DNA from: Takakia lepidozioides
Taxonomy: Eukaryota > Streptophyta > Takakiopsida > Takakiales > Takakiaceae
DNA length: 64,000 bases
Assembly: GCA_030704615.1 (NCBI GenBank)
Contig: CM060734.1
Span: forward strand, 684,001-748,000
Reading direction: 5' to 3'
This document shows positions 23,971 through 36,053 of this stretch, one piece after another; positions within the stretch are counted from its first letter, which is position 1, and every line of letters starts with the position of its first letter. A program made the translations under genes and the position numbers. The notes under the pieces were generated by a model that saw only the letters and a program-made list of their open reading frames with translations, made no database searches and was not told the DNA's origin.

Positions 23971-25169
23971 CTCAGTTCTCGAACTTGTATAATGAACTGA
24001 GCAGAATGAAATTACCAGAAGAGGCAGTCCACCATTCTGAACTCACCCTCTGTCCTGGGAACTCTCCCTTGGAAAGTGGAAGAGTGTTGATACACGTCCA
24101 TGTTTTGATGACCTTAAATCCGGAAGCCTTCATATAACTGAAAAGGGTTTTGCGCACCAGCATGTCTTTTGACTGCAAAAGAAGAAGTGCTCCTGCATCA
24201 GACAAAAATTTGTTGTTGAAGGAAAAAACCCACTGCCAGAAGAGGGCATCTGACTTGTTCCACAATGGCGTTGTGTTCGATGGGAGGACATCCGGCACAG
24301 GCAGACCATCTGGAATGTCCAGCACCACCAGGTCTGTTGCGTACGCTTGCTGGCTTCCATTCACCCATTCAGGTCTTTTGGTGACCTGTTCCACATAACA
24401 AAAACAGTGGAATAGTTAGGAGCACAACACAATCTTGAACAAAGTAAAAAATACACCAAACAAAGTTTTGTGTGGGCACCTTTGTGAGGAAAGAAACCAG
24501 GATGTCCCAAGTTTTGGATCTATCTCCTTTGAATGTGGATTTTCTAGATTCCATCATTGCCAAGAAGCTCTCGTTAATCACCTCACTTTCATACTGACCC
24601 AAAACCCAAGAAGGGTGCTCTCTGGCCTCGTAAGGCTGTTCCTTAGTTTTTGGAGTTCTCCTGTCCTTGCGAGTTGGAGAGGGCTGACGCTCCGTGGTGT
24701 CCTGCACAACCTGTTCCTGCCCAGCCACAATCTTCCCCTTACCCTTCCCATCACCTGCGCCCTTCCCTTTCCGTTTGGGAGTGCTACTTTTCTCCGGCTC
24801 CTTTGTTGCGAGGGTTTGAATTATTCTCTCCTGAATTTCCTTGTCACTGAGTGGTGCAAGAGCTGCTGCATTGTCATCGAAGTTGCGCATGACCACCTCC
24901 TCGAACGGTGTGTCCTGTTTCGGCAAGTCCAGGTACCAGCCACAGTCTCTGAAGTGCGCCCTGCCCCAGTCCTTCGCGATTACCGCAGTGTACATTGTCT
25001 TGTCCTTAGTAGGTCCACCCACATGAAAATGAAATCCAGCTCATCACTGAGGTACTTGCCGGGAATGAGGACATGGTATATGTACCTGGAGAACACACCC
25101 AAATGAACAATTTAGTAAAGGCCATTGTCCAGCAGACACATAGAAGGTGGAAAAACAAAGTACCTCGAT

Positions 25170-25616
25170 CAACCTTGCGTTGACGCAAGGTTGTTTGAGG
25201 CATCCCCACGAATTGCCAAAACCAGTAATGAAAACACAAAATTTGACAATTACGAGCATTGTACAACCTTGCGTCAACTCAAGGCTGGACAATGCATTGA
25301 AGTTTAACTTAAATCTGCAGCTAAAATCAAGCCTCAAACAACCTTGCGTTAACGCAAGATTGAAATGAGTCTGTAAAATGAATATTGAGAGGCAGAATTT
25401 GAAACGAAGAGACAGTGGAGAAGAAGAGAATGAACGGAAAATATACTTCTACGTGTAGACAAATTTCAAAAAATACTGTTCTGCAGGACCTACATCCAAC
25501 CTTGCGTCAACACAAGGTTGGAACATGCCTGGAGAAGTAGCATATAACAAAACGGAAATATGTTCATGAAGTGCAGAACCACCAGCCCGAATCAACCTTG
25601 CGTTGACGCAATGTTA
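25170..25616. repeat. Palindromic 24-bp repeat cluster 1 (5 copies)
   Basis: Copies at about 25170-25193, 25264-25284, 25339-25362, 25497-25520 and 25593-25616. Each has arms CAACCTTGCG and CGCAAGGTTG around a 4-base centre (TTGA or TCAA), with small changes. All lie within intron 4 of the ParB-methyltransferase gene. Confidence 0.9.
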
Positions 25617-27110
25617 AATTGTGACTGGAAAAGGAACGGCAGACGATCAGAGTAGCCTCACATTGGCAGTCCCAAACCATGCCTTGCAACAACATAAGAT
25701 TGATTTGATGAGGAAAAACGGAACCACGAAAAGAATAAATGAAGAAACATGATACCTGTACAAGACTCGCTTCATAGCTTGCTCGCTATTGTACTGATTC
25801 TTGAACTCATTTGACCTGGAAATGCCTTTGTCTCTTTCAAACTCCCTGAAGAAACAGTTGTTCCATATAGCACCTTTCCATCTCCGAATGTATTGCTCAA
25901 GAGAGATTCTGGGTGTTGTCATGGTGATTTTGTAGTCAGTCAAGGACTCTCCCAGTGCTGAAATAGCACGCTTCTCCAGCTGTTCCAACAAGGCAAATGT
26001 AAGGCTCTGGAGCCAAGCAACACAGAATCATGAAAAAATGGGGACTGCAAGAATGAATGTTAGTTTCTCTCACCTGGCTCCAGAATGTAGCTTTGTGAAA
26101 CCATTGGTCGAAAGAGTGGTTGCTCACCACTTTTATCACATTGGTTTTGGGGTCTTTCTCTGTTCTTGGAAACCCATACGTGTCCTTCACCAGAGGATCC
26201 AAGTTCCAAATCTCCAACCATCTGATTTTGGTTGCGGTGTCCACCATTGAAATGGACAGGCGATGAAGTTTCTCTTGTGTCATTTCAGGTTTAGTTCCAT
26301 ACTTGTTAAGAAGAAAACAACCACAAACACAACAATGCAATCACACAATGCACAACAATTTCGGAAAACTTACTTGTTGATGTCGTGCATGGCAGTGAGC
26401 AGCTGTGCGATTCGTCCTTTGTGATCCAGGACCATAAAATGAACGCTCCAGTGCCAATCCTTTTCATCAGAGTGCAATTCAGATATGTAGTCCATCCAGG
26501 CAAGCAACCGGTGATTGCCATCCCATACAAAAAACATCTTCCGCATGAAAACTTTCGTGGAAGCCTTCTTGGACAATTTGGCCTCGAACTCCCTGTTACC
26601 TTCACGCCAACATGCATCCCAACCTTCCTATATCTCTTCTGATACATGGCACTCTTCGCCCTTTGTGTCAGTGGTGGAAACATAGAACACCGCAGAACCC
26701 TTCACATACCCATGCACAAAATCATTTTTGAGTTTCATTATGTCGTTTGCTGGCCGGACAGCAGGCATCAATATCATTCTGCATCATTCGATATCATCAT
26801 TAAGGATGTCTCCACTAGGAATTTCCATGGTCAGGATTACCTTCGAAGAGTTCACCTTCTGTCCCCCGATAACAGCCTCTGCTCTGTCTGCGTAATGCTC
26901 ATCATCACCTTCTTCATCATCTTCATACTCTGCCTCTGCTCCGTCTCTGGCAGGTTCTTTCCTTTTCCTTTTCATTTTCCTTTGTAAAAAAACGGAAGAT
27001 CTATCTGTCATGAAGTCTAGTATTGAACACAATTACAGATAAACATGCAGTTGCACGGCCCAAAACAGCCTTGCTACAAATCGAAATGACCCTTCATTTG
27101 CAGCCCAAAT

Positions 27111-28018
27111 CAACCTTGCGTTGACGCAAGGTTGTTTGTGGGGCTTGCAACAATGGGAATGGAGTCCAATACAGACTTCGCCAGGACTCAAGACACAAGA
27201 CATATAACTGCAGCCCAAATCAACCTTGCGTTGACGCAAGGTTGTTTCTGGGGCTTGCAACAATGGGAATGGAGTCCAATACAGACTTCGCTAGGACTCA
27301 TGACACAGGACACAGAACTGCAGCCCAAATCAACCTTGCGTTGACGCAAGGTTGTTTCTGGGGCATGCACCTGGGGGATTGAAGGAAAAAACCAACATTG
27401 GCAAGACTCTCAAACTACCTTGCATCAACGCAACGTTGTTTGATGAGCTTTAGCAGTTCTAAAAAACCCTGCAGAATGACACCGGACTGCAGCCCAAATC
27501 AACCTTGCGTTGACGCAAGGTTGTTTCTGGGGCTGGCAGTTTTGGGAGTGAAGGCAAAAGGAGACATTGGCTGTACTCTCAAACAACCTTGCGTCAACGC
27601 AAGATTGTTTGGTGAGCTTGAACCGTTCAAAAAAACCCTTCAGAAGGGCACAGGCCTGTAGACCAAATCAACCTTGCGTTGACGCAAGGTTGATTGTGGG
27701 ATTTGCAACGGTGGGATCACAGACAGTGAATGGGAAAAACAGACATAAACAGTATACTCCAAAACCTTGCGTCAACGCAAGGTTGTTCTGTGAGATTCAA
27801 ACTTCAAAAGAAAGGAGAACCAGGCCACTCAATTCGGGTCGAAATCAATCATTCAAAGGACAATGTTCATTTCGGATGTCTGTGTCTGTCACCTGAATCA
27901 ACCTTGCGCTGACGCAATGTTGATTAAGGTTTTCTTAAAAGAAACATCTTCTTGTCCATCAGTAAATATTCGGGCATTCCAGCTACCAGCAAATCACCCT
28001 TGCGTTGACGCAAGGTTG
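27111..28018. repeat. Palindromic 24-bp repeat cluster 2 (10 copies)
   Basis: Copies start near 27111, 27221, 27331, 27414, 27500, 27584, 27669, 27762, 27899 and 27994, spaced about 83-137 bp. The first three sit in an almost identical ~110-bp tandem unit with GGGCTTGCAACAATGGGAAT. Centres TTGA and TCAA alternate from 27331 on. The whole cluster lies in intron 1 of the ParB-methyltransferase gene. Confidence 0.9.
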
Positions 28019-28521
28019 ATTGTGATCTATCACACAGACTGCAAACTCTTATGTGGCAAATGGAATGTCACACATACCTCGGCTTGCTTCTTCGGACCGC
28101 TCGAAGACGCACCTCCCGTCTAGCTCGTCTCCTTCAATTCGTGTGGGAGGACAGGTCCCAGAAGATCAGGCTGGTGGGTGACAAAACCACGCACTTCAAG
28201 CTCTGGTGTCTCTTCCATTAGGCGAACTACCTGGGACTGTTGTCTGAGGCGGGTCTTGGGTTCCTCCTCTCCGTCCTCAAAATATTGAAGCTCGTTGGGC
28301 TCCTCCTACACAGCGGCTAAACCCTCTGGAGATGGCCGCACAACTGCTCCTCCGGCCTCTCCCTCTCCAGCCTCTGCCTCCCCCTCTCCTCCGGCCTCTC
28401 CCACCCCGGTGTCCTCCCCCAACATGAGTTCCCTTCGGATCTTCTTCATTCTCTCCTTCGCTCGCAACCTATGTTTGCTGGATGTGAAGTTAGAGTCCGG
28501 CAGCGCCTTCTTCTGGCTCAA

Positions 28522-29100
28522 AAGGGAATCTCACTATCGACAGGATCTAGGATTGTAGCTAGGGAGGGAAAAAATGTTGCGAGAAAGAGGGAGTTCACTT
28601 GCCTCTCCCGCCCCTACTGCGCCAAGATGCCAGCTTCGTGGAGAAGCGGCGGGGTTGCATGGAGCATCTGCATGCAAGCCACGTCGTCTCTGAACGGTCA
28701 ATAGTCGCGCTAAAATAAGGTTGTTTCAAAACAGACGTACGAGCCTAGGGGAATTTTTGGTTGTCGCTTCGGTGGTGGTGTCTTCTCCACGTCCTCTGCT
28801 CATTCAAAACAAATAAAGGAAAACAAGTAGAACAATTTCATCCTAACTGCTTTTCATCTTCAGTTATGACACATCACATCTTAAGATAGAATGAACGGGT
28901 GGCTGGACAGCTGGTGTCTGAAAAAAACCGTTGGATACAGGCAGTTAATAATTACATAGGATACCTTGTCAGATGGGTAATGTGGATGGATGAGGATAGA
29001 TGGCCTAGTGCAAAGTGGAATGAAACCGCTCATCCAGCTAGCCGTGCATCGGCAGTGACATTCCAGTATGGGCGCTTCGATCATGTTGTTTGATGCTATC
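28522..29100. other. Interval between two divergent cargo genes
   Basis: No recognised gene. It separates the minus-strand ParB-methyltransferase gene from plus-strand frames, so a two-way promoter could lie here, but no clear TATA pair was identified. Confidence 0.35.
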
Positions 29101-29117
29101 CCCAGACGTACAACACG

Positions 29118-29567
29118 TTGCTCCAGTGCTGGCACACTTTGTTGGACACTGTTCCCGTACTCTTCTCTGCTTTACGAATGGCTCTCACAGGAGAGTTGGT
29201 AAAATTCTACTGTCCTTACAAATCGCTCCCCCTCACCAAAGTGCCAGACGCCAATGGGATGGCAACCGTGGGAGAGGATGTCCTCTATAGAAGCTTGGAT
29301 CTGCAAGTTGGAACTGTGCATGTGGAGAAAGAAGTGCACGACTCCACCGGTAGGGTCGTCAGTATGATGATTTTGGAGCCATTCGTGTGCGATGACCATA
29401 TTAGACAATGGAGAGTTCCAGCAGGCACTTACCGCATGCACGGGGATCAGCGACGTTTGTCTGCAGGTTCTACACTCACACCAGGAACTGCCGCTTTGGT
29501 AGCTCCGGCCTTCACACCTGCTACAATAAAAAAAAAAAAACACCAGCACATCGATGGCTTTTGTTGA
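29118..29567 (+). CDS. Hypothetical protein fragment, family unknown
   Basis: An uninterrupted 149-codon plus-strand frame with protein-like composition (WHTLLDTVPVLFSALRMALT early, then a charged middle). No family was recognised and there is no obvious splice link to the GCM/MULE-like frame that starts at 29554 in another frame. It may be a 5' exon of that gene or an independent decayed one. Confidence 0.3.
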   Translation: MLQCWHTLLDTVPVLFSALRMALTGELVKFYCPYKSLPLTKVPDANGMATVGEDVLYRSLDLQVGTVHVEKEVHDSTGRVVSMMILEPFVCDDHIRQWRVPAGTYRMHGDQRRLSAGSTLTPGTAALVAPAFTPATIKKKKHQHIDGFC

Positions 29568-30281
29568 TCTCTCGGAAAGCTCCGGTGACGACGACATCTC
29601 TGAGATTCCACCACCTCCAACACATCTATCTTCTGTCGAAGAACCAGATTTGCAGGAAATAGGCAGTGTCGTTCCAAAGTTGTAGTCTATGAAAGGGTTG
29701 CCAAACTGCAAAAGTGACGTGCGTGGAATTGCATGGGGGACAATAAATATTGTAAGAGCAAAATACCTTCACGCAGAATTTGATGGAGATGTGGTTTTTG
29801 AGCTGCCACCTCCGACGTCCTGTGGAGGTTTGGGAGGACTCATGCAAGGGATGGACAAGAAGCACGACGGACACCCTTGGTGTCGAACTAAGACAACCAA
29901 CATACATAACCCTCATGGCTTGTCTTTCCGTAGATCAATCTGCGTTGGGCACCTACATTGTGGAAATGAAGCCTGCAACTGTTTGGCATTGAGAGGCTCC
30001 CCAAACGAGACGGAGTGGGAGGATTGCGCGGATAACCCATTCGAGGTTGGGTGCCCACCTCCTAAAAACACAACATTGCTCTGCAAATATTACAAAACGG
30101 CTCCAACATGCATTGGCACATGCAAGGCCCGCATGTACTATGTGCTCCATCGTTTTCGCGGCCTTACCCGAGCTTGTGTTCATCTCGGCAATCATACCCA
30201 CCCCGTATCGAAAGGGGATTGTCGAGAAAGTCTTGAAACAATTCGGGGACTTCTACGGCGCGAGGTGGAGAATGCCCCTTA
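29554..30281 (+). pseudogene. GCM-type zinc-finger protein, N-terminal half of MULE-like transposase
   Basis: An ATG at 29554 opens an acidic N-terminus (MAFVDLSESSGDDDISEIPP); a TAG at 29683-29685 interrupts the same frame, which then continues past 30281. Residues ~130-230 hold NIHNPHGLSFRRSICVGHLH, CxxxxCNCLALRG, CKYYKTAPTCIGTCK and a closing CVHLGNHTHP, the cysteine and H-x-H layout of the WRKY-GCM1 superfamily, closest to GCM. In many transposons this finger precedes a MULE-type catalytic domain; here that domain is found at 36757-37368, beyond chromovirus B, in the same orientation. The finger would bind the element's DNA ends. Breaks: one TAG and the 6.5-kb insertion. Confidence 0.62.
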
Positions 30282-30573
30282 TAACCCCGAGAACGATGCA
30301 AGCCCGTTGGTGACCAAAAACTAGTGAGTAAGCGAGCGAGCCGGAAAGCGACCAAGGAGTGGGGAGCTATTTCGGACTGCCATCTACCAAAGGGAATTTC
30401 CACTAGGGCCAAATTGGTGGAGGGTCTGTTGGGGGAAGAAAGGGGGACCGTTATGTCCCGGTGAGCAGCCGAAGCTCCGAGTTGGCCCGGCGGCCAGGTT
30501 GGGAGTTAGGTGCGCGCATCAAAGCGAGTAACTATGACTTGAAGGGGAGCTTACCGAAGTGAGGTGCGTGACA
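30282..30573 (+). repeat. Chromovirus B, truncated 5' LTR
   Basis: Matches 36464-36756 from TAACCCCGAGAA to GAGGTGCGTGACA. The first ~410 bp of the LTR, including the TATA box, are missing. Confidence 0.88.
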
Positions 30574-30575
30574 CT

Positions 30576-30587
30576 TGGTATCAGAGC
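30576..30587 (+). promoter_or_regulatory. Chromovirus B primer-binding site
   Basis: TGGTATCAGAGC just inside the 5' LTR, the same tRNA-iMet complement as in copies A and C. Confidence 0.88.
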
Positions 30588-30628
30588 TTAGAGTTCAGTA
30601 CGCGATTGTCCTTGGGATCGGCCTCATC

Positions 30629-33600
30629 ATGGGGTCGGGCAAGCCAAAGCGAAAGCGGAACGGCCCGAAAGATGATAATCCTGGTGAGCCCGATGGGGGC
30701 GACGTGTCACCGATGCGCCATTTGAGGAAGCGATGCATGCTTTTGAAAATGAGGCCACTCAAGAACGGGAGGAATCTGAGGAGTCGGAGCCCGAGGAATC
30801 TCTGAGAGCTCCGACAGACCAACAGATGCCTCCCATGCCAACAGCCTTTTGGGAAGGGTTGTGGGCGCAGATTTGCGGGATGTTGAAAGACGTGTTGAAG
30901 GCGGCTAATGCCACTTCCACTAAGACAAAGTTTAAAGTAAGGCCTAAGGAGCCCGGCACCTTCGAGGGCGTCCAAAATCGGAAGGCACTCAACACCTGGC
31001 TCTTGGAGCTAGAGCAGTAATTCCGGGCGGCCAAGTTGAGTGACGAGGATCGGGTGGAAGTGGCTCCCACCTATTTGAGGGGCTATGCTTAACAATGGTG
31101 GTAGAAACGCCTTCACGACCGAGGTCCAAACCCGGAAACCTTGAACTGGAGTGGGTTCAAGGAACTGATGAAGAGACAGTTTGTGCCCCTCAACGCGTCC
31201 TGGCTCACCCGGGACAAGATGAGGAATCTGAAGCAAACGGATGACATTCGGGGATATGTTCAGGCTTTCAATGTGCTGTTGCTCGAAGTCGCAGACATGG
31301 CAGAACCAGAAATGGTCTTCAACTTTGTGGCGGGACTGGCCCCATGGGCCAGGCGGAAGTTGGAGGAAAAGCCACCCAAGACTTTGAACGAGGCAATTGA
31401 GAGGGCTGAATGTTTCTCGGATGTCCCTAGGGGCGAAAGACAAGGCCGCACGGAGCTGAACCACAAGAAGACCCGGAGGGAGGGTGACTCCTTTCGACCG
31501 GAAAAGAAGTGGGATAGGCCACGCGGCGACAATGGCACGTGGAAATTGAAGGGAGGGCCTTCACACGCCAAGACGACACCCGGTGCTCCGAAAGGAAAAT
31601 CAGGTGCGACGCCTTATGGCGGACAAAATGTGACCTTCGATGGAGTGTGCTTCAATTGTGGGGAGCCCGGGCACATGGCCAAGAAGTGTACAAATCCCCG
31701 ACAATTGAACATGACTCGGGTAACCACGGAGTTGTCCGAAGCTTCCATCAGCCGCTTGGTGGAGGCGATGGTCGCCAAGACTTGCAAGGTAGGCAACTAC
31801 TCTTGTGAGTTGTATCAGGAAACTGGCGCCTTGCAAAAAGGGAGTCAGTTAATGTTTGTGAGTGGGATAATCTCCGGAACTAACGTGTCGTTGTTGGTGG
31901 TCACAGGAGCGTCACACTCCTTCATGACACCGGCAACGGCACGGAAGCTGGGACTCCCAACAAGTGATGTGGGGGCCTCTATCGAGGTGCGTTCTGCTAA
32001 AGGAGAACCACAATTGGCGACGAGGTTGGCGTTCGATGTTCCTCTTCAGCTCGGGAGTTGGGAGGGACGTGAGAACTTCACCATTTGTGAGATCGATGGA
32101 GTGGATCTTATTTTGGGGATGACCTTTTTGAGCAGATCCGGAGCGGTCATAGATGGCCGCAAGAGAGTGGTCACGCTACCGTGTGGGAATGGTGGCAAAG
32201 TTTTACGAGTGTCGGAAACGCCCAACCCCGTGGGAGGGCGAATAAACCTTCTGTCAACAAGGGAGTGGGCCGTGGATGAGTCACACGAGCCCCAGTTTTT
32301 GCTTTATGTAAGACAAGTGAAGGGAGAAGGCGATGGGGAGCCGAGCCTAGATTGGATCAAGGGGATTTTGGAGAAATACCAGGATGTGATGCCGGAGGAT
32401 TTACCAAGCGGCTTGCCACCGCGAAGGGGAGTTGACCACAAGATTGAGGTGATACCGGGATCGGAGCCGCCTGCCAAGGCGCCCTACCAGTTGAGCCACA
32501 GAGAATTGGTTGAGCTGAAGACTCAGCTCAAGGATCTAATGTCAAAGGGGTACATCCGACCGAGTAAGTCACCTTACGGAGCCCCGGTGCTATTCGCAGA
32601 CAAGAAGGATGGGACGCTACGGATGTGTGTCGATTACATGGCCCTGAATAAGGTGACTATCAAGAACCGGTACCCTTTGCCAAGGATTGACGACCTCTTC
32701 GATCGGTTGGCAGGAGCGAAGTATTTCAGCCGGATCGATTTGCGCTCCGGGTATCATCAGATCCGAGTGGCGGAAGGAGATGAGGAAAAGACCGCGTGCA
32801 GGACAAGATATGGTTCGTATGAGTTCTTGGTGATGCCTTTTGGGCTCACCAACGCACCCGCGACCTTTAGCACACTAATGAACAGCCTTTTCCAGGAGTG
32901 GTTGGATGACTTTGTGATCGTATACATCGACGACATACTGGTATACTCGAAAACAAAGGAAGAGCACCTGGAGCACCTCAAAAGGGTGTTCTAGAAATCG
33001 CGGGAAGGGAAGCTGTATGCCAAAGCTTCAAAGTATGAATTCGGGGTCACAAAAGTGGAGTTCCTGGGGCATGTGATTACACAGGATGGGATCAAAATGG
33101 ATGACAGAAAGGTGAGGGCGATCTTGGACTGGGAGCCTCCGACTTCGGTCCCGGGAGTGCGATCCTTCCTAGGACTCGCCTCCTATTACCGGAAGTATGT
33201 GAGAAATTTCGCCAAGATCGCGGGGCAGCTCCTTTTGTGGTCAAGCTTTTGCCGAGTTGAAGCAGCGGATGGCGGAAGCTCAAGTCCTCAAAATCCCGGA
33301 GTTCGACCGTCCATTTGAGATTCATATGGATGCGTCGGACTTCACTATAGGGGGTGTACTCATGCAGGATGGACGTCCAGTGGCTTACAAAAGTAAGAAA
33401 CTGAATGAAGTAGAGTGACGGTGGCTACGCATGAGAAGGAAATGAAGGCGGTGGTGCATTGCCTTGAGCTTTGGCGCCACTATGTTGGTTCCAACCCGGT
33501 GAAGGTGTTCACGGATAATGTCACGGTGAAGTATTTTGCCTTGCAGCCTAAGTTGTCCCCAAAATAACTTAGGTGGCAAGATACTTTGGCGGTCTTCGAC

Positions 33601-35148
33601 GTGGATATCCAGTACAAACCGGGACGAGACAATGTGGTGGCCGATGCTTTAAGTAGAAAACAACAGCTTATATTGGTGTACAGGGGCGAGACGGCGCTCC
33701 AAAGGAAGATCCGGAAGGCTTACCGGAAGGATGAGATGACGAAGTCCGTGATGCGGGACTTGAGGATGGGGGTTAAATTGCAGTTCCACCTGCAAAATGG
33801 ACTGCTCCGGTATAAGCAAAAACGTCTCTACGTGCCGAAGGGAGGGATCAGAGATAGTCTCTTAAGAGAATGCCATGATGGCCCGCTTGCGGGCCACGGC
33901 GGAGCCAAGCGCACCGCAAAACTCTTGAAGAAAGAGTATTTCTGGCCCAAACTGATGGAGGACGCCGAGGAGTATGTCAAGACATGCACCACATGCCAAC
34001 AAAACCGGAGTGAGTACGAAAAGCAAGCGGGGCTGTTACAACCCTTGCCGATTCCAGAGGGGTCTTGGGAAAGTGTCTCGATGGATTTCATGACTGCTAT
34101 GCCGCTGTCAAAAGGATTCAATGCAATCATGGTGGTGGTGGATAGGTTCAGTAAAATGGGCCATTTCATCCCCACCAAGGAGACGGCAACGACACAAGAG
34201 ACGGGGCGACCTTACTTCGCCCACGTCTTCAAGCATCATGGACTCCCGAAGGATATTGTCTCGGACCGCGATCCAAAGTTTACGAGTAAATTTTGGAGGG
34301 CACTTTGGAAGAAGATGGGGACGAGGCTCAAGATGAGCACCGCCTTCCGACCTACGACGGACGGCCAAACGGAAAGGGTGAATTCCGTGGTGAAGCAGAT
34401 CTTGCGGAATTACGTGTCGGCGGACCAATCAGACTGGGTGGAGCACTTGGACGCGACAGAGTTCTGTTATAATAACACAAAACACTCCGCAACGGGTGTT
34501 TCCCTTTTCGTATTGGTCTATGGAAAAGCACCGCTAGTGCCGATAAGTTGGGCTGTCCAAGACGTTGAGGAACCGACAGCAGCAGCGGTGTTGGAGGAAC
34601 GCGAGCGTTTGTTGAAACTCGCAAAGTACAACATCGCCAAAGCTAGGAAACGATATGAACGGCAGGCAAATCGGAAGCGGAGGGAAGTCAAGTTTGAGGC
34701 AGGCACGGATATCTGGTTGAACATCAAGAATTTTTGACTACCTCCGGAAGTGAGTCCGAAGTTCGTACCTCCGTATGCGGGACCGTTTCGCATACGGAAG
34801 GTTATGAATGAGGATGTGTATGAATTGGAGTTGCCGGAAAACAACAAGGTGCATCCGGTATTCCACGTCTCCCTTTTGAAGCCTTACTTCAAAGATGAAG
34901 TGCGTCCGAATCGGCATCAAGTATTGCGTCCGCCACCTGTGCTGTTGGATCATAAAAATGAACCTGAGTACGAGGTGGAGGCGGTGCTTAAGTCGAGGAG
35001 GTTCAAGAATCAAGAAACGGAGTATCTCGTGAAATGGAAGGGCTATCATCATGTGGAGGCATCTTGGGTGCGTGCCTCAGAAATGGGGAACGCATCCGAG
35101 GCGGTTGCAGCTTTCGAAGGACGACCTCAAAAGCGGAAGAAGCGTTGA
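30629..35148 (+). pseudogene. Chromovirus B gag-pol polyprotein (broken)
   Basis: Gag begins at ATG 30629. Domains in order: gag with [14 protein letters not shown] knuckle (~31650), protease, RT with YIDDILVYS (~32920), RNase H, integrase (33586-34737), chromodomain to 35148. The protease active site LVDTGAS of the sister copies is LVVTGAS here, losing the catalytic Asp. Compared with C, stops include CAA to TAA and CAG to TAG at 31090-31115, TAG at 32992, CGA to TGA at 33415, CAA to TAA at 33565 and CGA to TGA at 34735. A deletion near 33230 removes the RT/RNase H linker. It is clearly non-functional. Confidence 0.92.
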
Positions 35149-36053
35149 TGGGGACATCAACCTTGGATCGTGGGGGAGGAAATGCATGCTTAGCCCGGCT
35201 TAGCTAGCTCAGGAATCCGATTGCAAAAACTTGTGTTGTACAAATTTTGTTATAAATGAAATGGTTTCCAAATGTTGCGCCTCCTATTTTGTTTGGAATG
35301 GTGATGCATGGTATGGTTGGCTAGTGTGTAGAATGCATGCTAGCTTACAAAAGTGGGAGAGGTAAATTGGATTAATCGTGTATTTGCGTAGTGCCGAAAT
35401 CGGGTGACTCCCATCCAAGGGGCAAGGAAACTTGCGCATTCTTTGGGAGTTCACGTGCTAATGCGCACCTGGCGCGTGTGCGTACTATAACTACGCTACC
35501 GAGGGGATCGCCTTGTAGTGCGGGCTAACGCGGAAGCTACGTGCTTCCGTTCACGTACTATAATTGTGTAGCATCGGGACAAAGTCGTAGTGCGGCTTCG
35601 GCGTGTTCCCGTACCTCAGGCCAGCATTCCAAGGCGGACCCAATTGTAGTGATTGGGGCGCACGGTTGGTTCAAGGTTATCTTCCTAGTGAAAAAGGGTT
35701 CAAGGTGAACATTTGCTCAAAGTGATGCCAAAAGCGGCATCATGAGCGGTCGCAAGCAATGTTGTTGCAGTAAGGCGATTCGATCCTCGGGGAGGATCGT
35801 TCATTGGCCGTGAAGTGGGCCAAGAAGAGTGCACTGGGAAGAGCTTGAGAGGCTCCACCCTTGGCCGGGACTTGGAGAAAGTTGGCCGAACTAGCTAGTG
35901 GAGAGTAGAGTCAAGTGTGGGGTTTAATTCTTTGCCATGGGACGCCATGGTGCGGAAACAAACTCCTTGATGTGGGATGCCACAACTTGGATGTTCGTTT
36001 CTACAAAATGGACAAGTCGATGAGGACATCGACTCCCTATTGGTAGGGGTGTG

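Larger units (their letters stand above)
23222..28521 (-). pseudogene. ParB-like domain fused to N4/N6 DNA methyltransferase (decayed, multi-exon)
   Basis: Exons traced by GT-AG borders: 28521-28078, ~26978-26374, 26301-26074, 26006-25756, 25085-24480, 24385-24047, 23970-23664, 23568-23379, perhaps 23252-23222. Exon 2 has a ParB-type box (FFVWDGNHRLLAW). Exon 6 reads TDLVVLDIPDG, the place of catalytic motif IV (usually D/N/S-PP-Y/F/W). Exons 7 and 8 splice at 23664/23568 to give VVDLSLGTGATFHACKSAGR followed by HFFGMEGDAELF, a textbook AdoMet-binding motif I of beta-class N4/N6 enzymes. ParB-methyltransferase fusions are known from phages and bacteria; such a protein in an intron-rich plant gene suggests old transfer. 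Breaks: TAG 28306, TAG 28120, TGA 26784, TAG 26628, a 1-bp frameshift near 25022 and an unclear exon 2/3 joint. No start codon was identified. Confidence 0.72.

Noticed and set aside
25170-28018. Palindromic repeats as a CRISPR array
   Set aside because: The setting is eukaryotic, spacers are long (60-110 bp) and partly similar to each other, and no cas genes are near.
25125-28123. Plus-strand frames with repeated NQPCVDARL-like peptides
   Set aside because: The peptide repeat is just the translation of the 24-bp palindrome and its spacers, which lie in introns of a minus-strand gene.
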